In this document: positions 14,501 to 19,135 of the stretch, piece after piece
Position numbering within the stretch: position 1 is the stretch's first letter
Layout: the number at the start of each line of letters is the position of its first letter
From: Dehalococcoidales bacterium
GTDB lineage: Bacteria; Chloroflexota; Dehalococcoidia; Dehalococcoidales; GCA-2688105
Direction: 5' to 3'
Assembly: GCA_030640255.1 (NCBI GenBank)
Contig: DAOWJS010000027.1
Coordinates: forward strand, 1-19,135
Length of the DNA: 19,135 nucleotides
Translations under genes and position numbers: made by a program
The notes under the pieces: model-generated
What the model saw: only the letters and a program-made list of their open reading frames with translations
Database searches by the model: none
What the model was told of the DNA's origin: nothing

Positions 14501-15499
14501 TTACTGGGTGCTCTTCTCTATAATATGGAAAGCTGGCTCTTCTTCAGGACCCTCTAAATTATCGAAGTACTCTATTTCGTACTTCCCTGGTACCTTCTTC
14601 GATACCTTATAGTACTCTCCAGAGGTTACTTCTACCAACCTGACCACCTTCCCTTCAGTTAGGTCAACCTCGGCAGCCCAGTTCTTCTCTCCCAGTTCAA
14701 TTGCAACTCTCGCCAGCGCTCCCGAGAACTCCTCTATCTCTCCAGTTCCCTCATTCAACCTTGCCCCAAAGAAATACGCAGGCGAGACCTTGCCTATGCT
14801 GGCTCCTTTATCAAGCAGTTCCTGAACCCTGGGGTCAGCCTTAGCGATATTGATTGCCTCTTGCTCATCGGCCGCGGTGAACTCTGGCATAGGCACTACC
14901 TCGACCTTAGTTACCTCTTTGGTCTTCAAGTCTACCTCGGTGAGGATAATCCCAAACTCTCCTTCACATATAACTATTCCCTCGTCATCTACTATCTTTA
15001 TCACCTTTATCACCTTTACCTCTCCATCACCGAGAGCTGCCTTAACCTGTGGGCTGTTCTGGGCGATTTCTGCCGCCAGTGCCTCAGACGATTGCCCGGT
15101 AAGTGCTGGTACTGTTATTGCCAGTCCGGTAATCAGTACTATAGCTAGTACACTGACTAGAGCTGTTTTCCACACCGGCTGTCGTGAAACTAGTTCTCTT
15201 ATCATGTTTATCCCTCCTTTTACTTTAGATTTTGCCAGACCCCAAATAGTAACCCCAAGTTGTTCCTCAGCCTCAAGCCGCTGCCGTAACCCTGCCCATA
15301 TCTGCGGTGAGGGGGTAACCCCGGCTGCCGTTACCCTGAGGGCTTGACGAAGGTTGTACTGAGTGGCAGCTAGTGCTTCCAATTCCTTTCGACAGCGTAG
15401 GCAAGCGGAAAGGTGAGCCCGGATTTGCTCTTGCTCTTCAGGCGTCACCTCACCATCAAGGTAAGCGGTAAAAAGTTTACTTATATCTTTGCAGTTCAT
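14501..15499 (-). CDS. Membrane-bound zinc-type anti-sigma factor with duplicated outer domain
   Basis: Expected to hold the adjacent ECF sigma factor inactive at the membrane until a signal releases it. The 332-residue protein starts with a zinc anti-sigma (ZAS) domain, with C3 and the HLSACLRC motif (H29, C33, C36). A variable linker is followed by one transmembrane helix at about 110-132. The roughly 200-residue extracytoplasmic part seems to hold two related units (about 139-202 and 212-292). Each has an A.xIA..xP.V..xL opening and ends in an EVDL...V...EV strand pattern, as in PepSY-like domains. The C-terminus is acidic (LEGPEEEPAFHIIEKS). GGGAGGAGG lies just before the ATG. It follows the sigma gene by 15 bases, the usual order. 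Confidence 0.9.
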   Translation of the reverse strand: MNCKDISKLFTAYLDGEVTPEEQEQIRAHLSACLRCRKELEALAATQYNLRQALRVTAAGVTPSPQIWAGLRQRLEAEEQLGVTIWGLAKSKVKGGINMIRELVSRQPVWKTALVSVLAIVLITGLAITVPALTGQSSEALAAEIAQNSPQVKAALGDGEVKVIKVIKIVDDEGIVICEGEFGIILTEVDLKTKEVTKVEVVPMPEFTAADEQEAINIAKADPRVQELLDKGASIGKVSPAYFFGARLNEGTGEIEEFSGALARVAIELGEKNWAAEVDLTEGKVVRLVEVTSGEYYKVSKKVPGKYEIEYFDNLEGPEEEPAFHIIEKSTQ

Positions 15500-15514
15500 A
15501 GCCTCCTCCCTCTT

Positions 15515-16075
15515 CTATATTGATGCTTCTCTTTGCTGAATGCCCAGTTGCTCTCGCAGAGATTTGAGTGCCTGGTTAAGTCGGGACTTGACCGTCCCCA
15601 AAGGAATGTTCAGCACCTGGGCGATTCCATCATAGGACAGGTCGTTAAAATATCTCAGAACCAGTACCGGGCGGTGCTTACCATCTAGCGAATTCATTGC
15701 CTTTATTAACCTTTCGTATTCCCAGTTACTCATTAAAGACTCCTCAGGTAGTTCTGAGCTCTTTGTCTCCGGCAAGTGAAATCCATCGGCTCCAGCCTCA
15801 TCCAGAGAGACAAGCACAGGTTGTTTCTTGCGGTGTTTGCTTACACACTGGTTGACGGTAATACGATGCAGCCAGGTGGTAAGTTTCCCTTTCGTTGGAT
15901 TAAAGCTACGGCGAGACTTCCACACGGTCACAAACACCTCCTGAAGGATATCCTCTGCCTCTTCTCTATTGCCAGTCATAAGATAGGCAGTCCTAAATAC
16001 CAGCCCTTGATGCTGCTGGAAGAGAGCCTCAAAGGCACTTATATCGCCTGACTGCCACTTCTCGGTCAAATCCAT
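15515..16075 (-). CDS. RNA polymerase ECF sigma factor (sigma-70 family)
   Basis: Redirects RNA polymerase to a dedicated set of promoters, probably for envelope or surface stress. The 186-residue protein has a sigma2 region containing AEDILQEVFVTVWKSRRSF and TTWLHRITVNQC. The sigma4 helix-turn-helix is DGIAQVLNIPLGTVKSRL, near the C-terminus. No extra C-terminal domain is present. The frame is open to a GTG at 16114, but that extension overlaps a promoter with ECF-type hexamers. The ATG at 16075 (MDLTEKWQSGD) is the better start, although it has only a weak AGAG before it. The adjacent gene is its anti-sigma factor. The promoter sequence suggests autoregulation. Confidence 0.93.
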   Translation of the reverse strand: MDLTEKWQSGDISAFEALFQQHQGLVFRTAYLMTGNREEAEDILQEVFVTVWKSRRSFNPTKGKLTTWLHRITVNQCVSKHRKKQPVLVSLDEAGADGFHLPETKSSELPEESLMSNWEYERLIKAMNSLDGKHRPVLVLRYFNDLSYDGIAQVLNIPLGTVKSRLNQALKSLREQLGIQQREASI

Positions 16076-16086
16076 CTCTATACAAG

Positions 16087-16113
16087 TATACGCAATTTGG
16101 GTGAAAAAGTTCA
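16087..16113 (-). promoter_or_regulatory. ECF-type autoregulatory promoter of the sigma/anti-sigma operon
   Basis: On the minus strand GTGAAC, 16 bases, then CGTATA: TGAAC at 16113-16109 and CGTATA at 16092-16087. This is close to the TGAAAC-N16-CGTA pattern of SigW-like ECF sigma factors and has the AAC core common to ECF -35 elements. The start site would fall about 5 bases or less before the ATG at 16075. The -35 lies within a dyad GTGAA-N4-TTCAC (16101-16114) that could also bind a regulator. Confidence 0.62.
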
Positions 16114-16145
16114 CAAGGCAAGGGAGGCAAGGTAAAGGGGTAAAG

Positions 16146-16262
16146 TCAATAAAAGAGGTTATTTACTGAGGGAAGCTTGAAGCGGGGGTTATTATCAATA
16201 TATTTACTGCGGTTTTTCCTTATCTGGGGCAAAAATACATGGGTATGAAGGTTAATAATCAT
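16146..16262 (-). pseudogene. Relic of the amidohydrolase 5' end
   Basis: Seventy bases (16193-16262) match the first 70 bases of the amidohydrolase gene (14103-14172) at 65 positions, same orientation. Fourteen more bases align with 10 matches. The frame reads MIINLHTHVF, continues to KNRSKYIDNNPRF, then diverges and stops after 38 codons at 16146-16148. Four of the five changes in the 70-base core alter the protein (D4N, F5L, S11L, K15R), which indicates loss of selection. The relic begins 15 bases after the rplY stop codon. The promoter of the intact gene is not duplicated. Confidence 0.85.
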
Positions 16263-16277
16263 TGTCACTGCAGTCTT

Positions 16278-16916
16278 CTATCTTTGCTTTTGTTCTGGCT
16301 CTTCGGCAGGTGTCTCCTCGGCTGGTGCCTCAACCTCAGCTGCTACCTCCTCTACCACCCGGGCTTCGCTTACCTTCACTACCATTTGGTCGGGGTCGGT
16401 AAAGACAGTAATATCCGGGCTAAGAATGATGTCCCTGACATAGATTGCCTGCTCTACCTTCTCCAGCGGACTCAGGTCAACCTCTATCTGAGGTGGGAGC
16501 TTATCCGGCAGGCACTCAATACTCAGACTGGTGAGAGTATGGGTCAGCATACGTCCCTTTAACTGCATGGCTGGGGCTTCGCTAACCAGGACAATAGGAA
16601 TATCTGCCTTTATCTTTTCTCTCTTTCTTACTTGGTAGAAGTCGACGTGGAGCAGTTGTTCACCTATTGCATCCCTTTGAATTTCACGGATGAACACACT
16701 CCTGGGCTGCTCGTCAGCGTCAATCTCCAGAGCAATAAGTCTGGTTGTTCCTGCCTGAGCTATAATCCGCTTAAGCTTAGCGGTGTCACACTGCAGGTGA
16801 AGCGACTCCAGACCGTGTCCAAAAAGGTGGGTTGGGGTGATGCCCTGTCGGCGTAAAAATCTCGTCTTCTTACCTAATATGTCTCTTTTGGTAGCTTGTA
16901 TTGTTAGGTCTGCCAT
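16278..16916 (-). CDS. rplY: 50S ribosomal protein L25, CTC form
   Basis: Binds 5S rRNA in the large ribosomal subunit. The 212-residue protein is the long (CTC, general stress protein) form. It has an N-terminal L25 beta-barrel (about 1-93, starting LTIQATKRDILGKKTRFLRRQG, with LLHVDFYQV at its end). A C-terminal TL5-type beta domain (about 100-185) contains VDLSPLEKVEQAIYVRDI. The acidic Glu/Ala/Pro tail (EVEAPAEETPAEEPEQKQR) is common in the long form. The ATG at 16916 has GGGAGAAG upstream. It has its own promoter and is divergent from the transketolase genes. No terminator is visible after it; the amidohydrolase relic begins 15 bases on. Confidence 0.96.
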   Translation of the reverse strand: MADLTIQATKRDILGKKTRFLRRQGITPTHLFGHGLESLHLQCDTAKLKRIIAQAGTTRLIALEIDADEQPRSVFIREIQRDAIGEQLLHVDFYQVRKREKIKADIPIVLVSEAPAMQLKGRMLTHTLTSLSIECLPDKLPPQIEVDLSPLEKVEQAIYVRDIILSPDITVFTDPDQMVVKVSEARVVEEVAAEVEAPAEETPAEEPEQKQR

Positions 16917-16940
16917 TTATCTTCTCCCTACTATCACTCT

Positions 16941-16969
16941 ATTTAAGCAGAGATAGAGGTGAAAATCAA
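16941..16969 (-). promoter_or_regulatory. Sigma70-type promoter of rplY
   Basis: On the minus strand TTGATT (16969-16964), a 17-base spacer, and TTAAAT (16946-16941) give 4 of 6 matches at each hexamer. The leader to the ATG at 16916 is about 18 bases and contains the Shine-Dalgarno. Confidence 0.5.
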
Positions 16970-16999
16970 TTCGGTCTGGCGGATAGGCTATTTATGTTG

Positions 17000-17011
17000 A
17001 TAAAGCTTTAT
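17000..17011. repeat. Perfect 12-bp palindrome ATAAAGCTTTAT
   Basis: A fully symmetric site in the divergent rplY/transketolase intergenic region, upstream of both promoters. It could be an operator, though AT-rich palindromes of this length also arise by chance. Confidence 0.35.
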
Positions 17012-17021
17012 AGACTTGGGT

Positions 17022-17040
17022 CAACAAGTTGTTGTATAAT
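17022..17040 (+). promoter_or_regulatory. Transketolase operon -10 box with abutting dyad
   Basis: TATAAT at 17035-17040 lies 21 bases before the ATG at 17062. The dyad CAACAA-G-TTGTTG (17022-17034) directly abuts it and occupies the spacer where a bound protein would block polymerase. No good -35 is found at 16-18 bases. Confidence 0.5.
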
Positions 17041-17061
17041 TAATTAGATACAGGGGTGTTG

Positions 17062-17967
17062 ATGTCGCTATCTGAAATGGGAAATTCATTATCCAAAGCC
17101 TCGGCAGAGAATGTGAGCGCCGAGGTTTTTTCATCAGCCATAGCCGAAGCTAAACCGTTATCGGTCAAGGAAATGGAGGCTATAGCTAAACGGCTGCGCC
17201 GCCACATTATTTCGATGATAGGCAGGGCAGGCAGCGGTCACCCCGGTGGCTCCTTATCCGCCGTGGAGATTGTTACCGCCCTTTATTTCCGGGTACTTAG
17301 ACATAAGCCTCAAGACCCCGGCTGGTCAGACCGGGACCGGTTTATCCTCAGTAAGGGACATGCTGCCCCGGTGCTTTATGCCGTTCTGGCGGAGTGTGGC
17401 TATTTCCCGGTAGATGAGCTAACCACGCTACGACGGCTAGATACTCGCCTTCAGGGTCACACCGACTGTACGGTTACCCCGGGGGTAGAGATGTCAGCCG
17501 GTGCCCTGGGGCAGGGATTATCCTTTGCTATTGGCGTCGCCCTCGCCGGTCGGCTCAACTCACAGAAGTATAGGGTATATGTGCTACTGGGTGATGGTGA
17601 GTGTAATGAGGGGCAGGTGTGGGAGGGGGCTATGGCCGCCGCCCACTTTAAGCTGGATAACCTAGTGGCAATTGTGGATAACAACGGGCAGCAGATTGAT
17701 GGCTGGAACCGTGAGGTAATGAATCTTGACCCCTTTAATAAGAAATGGCAGGCCTTTGGCTGGCGGGTCATTGAGGTTGATGGCCACCACCTTACCCAGC
17801 TTACTCAAGCCTTTGACCAGGCAAAACTGGTTAAAGGGCAGCCAGTGGTCATCATTGCCCATACTATCAAGGGCAAAGGGGTCAGCTTTATGGAGAATAA
17901 TCCCGATTTTCACGGTAAGGCTCCCAATGCTGAGGAAGTAGAGATAGCCCTGAAGGAGCTGGAGTAG
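17062..17967 (+). CDS. Transketolase, N-terminal (thiamine diphosphate-binding) subunit
   Basis: One half of a split transketolase that moves two-carbon ketol units between sugar phosphates in the non-oxidative pentose phosphate pathway. This 301-residue subunit carries GHPGGSLS (59-66), SKGHAAP (97-103), and the thiamine diphosphate/Mg motif GDGECNEG (from 177) ending in DNN (206-208). It has an N-terminal Ser/Ala-rich extension of about 35 residues before KEMEAIAKRLRRH that I do not expect in the family. The ATG at 17062 is preferred over the GTG at 17056 because AGGGG ends 5 bases before it. The second subunit gene starts 2 bases after the stop codon. Other thiamine enzymes are possible, but both halves fit transketolase best. 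Confidence 0.93.
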   Translation: MSLSEMGNSLSKASAENVSAEVFSSAIAEAKPLSVKEMEAIAKRLRRHIISMIGRAGSGHPGGSLSAVEIVTALYFRVLRHKPQDPGWSDRDRFILSKGHAAPVLYAVLAECGYFPVDELTTLRRLDTRLQGHTDCTVTPGVEMSAGALGQGLSFAIGVALAGRLNSQKYRVYVLLGDGECNEGQVWEGAMAAAHFKLDNLVAIVDNNGQQIDGWNREVMNLDPFNKKWQAFGWRVIEVDGHHLTQLTQAFDQAKLVKGQPVVIIAHTIKGKGVSFMENNPDFHGKAPNAEEVEIALKELE

Positions 17968-17969
17968 AA

Positions 17970-18914
17970 ATGCCCCAGGAAGTTTCCCTGAGGGAAGCCT
18001 ATGGTCAAACCCTGGTTGAGCTGGGTAGGGAGAATCCGGATATCGTGGTGCTGGACGCTGACCTGTCACGGTCAACTATGACCTGTTTCTTCGCCAGAGA
18101 GTTTCCCCATCGCTTCTTTGATTGCGGCATCGCCGAGCAGAATATGGCGAGTATTGCTGCCGGATTGGCTGCCTCAGGCAAAATACCCTTTGCCAGCACC
18201 TTTGCTGTTTTCGCCCCCGGTCGCTGTTTTGACCAGATTCGTATGTCTATTGCTCAGCCAGGGCGGAATGTTAAGCTGGTAGCTACTCACGGTGGCGTCA
18301 GCGTAGGCGAGGATGGCACCTCACACCAGTCCATTGAAGACCTGTCCCTGATTGGTTCCCTGCCCGGCTTCACGGTTATCGTTCCTGCCGATGCCATTGA
18401 AACCGCTCAGGCAGTAAGAGCCGCTGCCGCCAGCTATGGACCGTTCTACATCAGGCTGTGCCGTCCCAAACTACCGCTGGTCTATAACCAGGATTACCGC
18501 TTTAATCTGGGTAAGGCGGTAACTATGAAGCCCGGGAAAAAGGTAACTATTATCGCTATCGGTATTATGGTGGCGTCAGCCATTGAAGCCGCTGATAACC
18601 TGAAGCGGGAAGGCATAGACTGCTGCGTATTGAATATGTCCACCCTCAAGCCTATTGATGAGACGGTCATAATTAAGGCGGCCGCTGAGACCGGGGCTAT
18701 TATTACCGCTGAGGAGCACCTGGAGCATGGCGGGCTGGGCAGCATCGTAGCCCGGGTGGTAGCCAGACACCATCCGGTGCCGATGGAGATGGTAGCCATT
18801 AAAGATACCTATGCCAAATCAGGCAAGCCTGCCGAGCTTCTACAGAGATACGGACTCACCGCTAAAGATATTGAGCAAGCTGTCCGTAAAGTGACGAAAG
18901 GCAAAAAAGGTTGA
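17970..18914 (+). CDS. Transketolase, C-terminal subunit
   Basis: The partner subunit contributing the pyrimidine-binding domain (about 1-165) and the C-terminal transketolase domain (about 185-305). The conserved glutamate that activates thiamine diphosphate is E56 in FDCGIAEQNM. Family blocks ASTFAVFAPGRCFDQIR, GGVSVGEDGTSHQSIEDL and EEHLEHGGLGS are intact. The 314-residue length is normal. Only 2 bases separate it from the first subunit gene, and GGAGCTGGAG at the end of that gene provides ribosome binding, so the two are translationally linked. DXS-like C-terminal halves look similar, but the split architecture and the partner favour transketolase. Confidence 0.94.
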   Translation: MPQEVSLREAYGQTLVELGRENPDIVVLDADLSRSTMTCFFAREFPHRFFDCGIAEQNMASIAAGLAASGKIPFASTFAVFAPGRCFDQIRMSIAQPGRNVKLVATHGGVSVGEDGTSHQSIEDLSLIGSLPGFTVIVPADAIETAQAVRAAAASYGPFYIRLCRPKLPLVYNQDYRFNLGKAVTMKPGKKVTIIAIGIMVASAIEAADNLKREGIDCCVLNMSTLKPIDETVIIKAAAETGAIITAEEHLEHGGLGSIVARVVARHHPVPMEMVAIKDTYAKSGKPAELLQRYGLTAKDIEQAVRKVTKGKKG

Positions 18915-18934
18915 CATAACTACAAAAACAAATC

Positions 18935-18971
18935 CAATCTATCTGGATAGGAATTGTTTCCCTGTTTTTAT
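18935..18971 (+). terminator. Weak candidate terminator after the transketolase genes
   Basis: CAATCTAT pairs imperfectly with ATAGGAATTG, with a two-base bulge, around a small CTGG loop (18935-18956). TTTCCCTGTTTTTATT follows. The stem is short and AT-rich, so this is only a plausible terminator. Confidence 0.35.
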
Positions 18972-19002
18972 TAACAGTGTGCCAAAAGTAAATATAGTTT
19001 GA

Positions 19003-19135
19003 CTAGGCGCTTCTTACCCTTGAGGTACTAACCGCTCGCCTTGTTCTGAGGAAATGAGTAAAGCCCACCAAGCAGGGTAGAGCCATACTGTAGCCGATGA
19101 GCAACCCGGGAGCTCCCAACCACCAGCACACCAGC
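19003..19135 (-). CDS. Possible partial gene at the right edge, C-terminus of a membrane protein
   Basis: On the minus strand a 43-codon frame enters from the window edge and ends in TAG at 19005-19003. It reads as a hydrophobic segment (LVCWWLGAPGLLIGYSMALP) followed by FTHFLRTRRAV and a short basic tail, like a last membrane helix and cytoplasmic end. Both other minus-strand frames are also open for 35-39 codons here, so coding is not established. I see no other gene between 18915 and the window end. Confidence 0.25.
   Translation of the reverse strand, partial: LVCWWLGAPGLLIGYSMALPCLVGFTHFLRTRRAVSTSRVRSA

Noticed and set aside
14850..15347. 165-codon plus-strand ORF antisense to the anti-sigma gene
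   Set aside because: Low-complexity Ser/Thr/Ile composition mirroring the opposite-strand coding sequence, with no ribosome binding site of note.
16076..16114. GTG start for the ECF sigma factor at 16114
   Set aside because: The extension covers the ECF-type promoter and adds residues before the usual sigma2 start.
18960..19135. A tRNA or other structured RNA near the right edge
   Set aside because: No acceptor/T-arm pairing or conserved GTTC-type loop could be found in the tail sequence.

Overview
The window is a stretch of bacterial chromosome of roughly balanced base composition. It carries housekeeping genes interleaved with one transport and activation operon and one signalling cassette. 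The gene set suggests Chloroflexota, most likely a Dehalococcoidia-like lineage: a DnaE with a complete PHP metal site, a CTC-type ribosomal protein L25, a transketolase split into two subunits, a lipoprotein TRAP binding protein, and frequent GTG/TTG starts. This placement is inference from gene style, not from a marker search. No CRISPR array, rRNA, tRNA or insertion sequence was seen.

Layout. On the plus strand, dnaE (98-3619) is followed by a small four-helix membrane protein (3641-4201). A hairpin-rich, gene-free stretch (4202-4528) comes next, then radC (4529-5299). On the minus strand lies ogt (5889-5341), then a compact unit behind a good sigma70-type promoter: a 70-residue zinc ribbon protein, comF and hpf (7555-6023). 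Next, all on the minus strand, are a three-gene TRAP transporter (dctP, dctQ, dctM, 12562-9487) and an ANL-family acyl-CoA synthetase-like gene (9410-7635). Upstream of dctP is a 10-codon leader ORF with a near-perfect Shine-Dalgarno. Further upstream are thpR (13308-12715) and a TIM-barrel amidohydrolase (14172-13327) whose promoter places +1 at its ATG.

From 14235 to 16280 there is a small cassette: a 28-residue single-helix protein, a terminator, a membrane anti-sigma factor with a duplicated outer domain, and an ECF sigma factor. The ECF gene has what looks like its own promoter (GTGAAC-N16-CGTATA). The cassette lies between the amidohydrolase gene and a decayed copy of that gene's 5' end in direct orientation. 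The relic sits immediately after rplY (L25). At the right, rplY (minus) and the transketolase pair (plus, 17062-18914) are divergent across an intergenic region with two perfect dyads.

How the genes may work together. The TRAP system would import an organic acid that the neighbouring ligase-like enzyme might activate. The ECF/anti-sigma pair looks like an autoregulated envelope-sensing switch. The other genes serve replication (DnaE), repair (Ogt), DNA uptake (ComF), ribosome dormancy (HPF), translation (L25) and the pentose phosphate pathway (transketolase); RadC's role is unsettled. The most unusual items are the relic-bounded ECF cassette, the unannotated 28-residue membrane peptide, the uORF in front of dctP, and the altered C-terminal lysine motif of the ligase.
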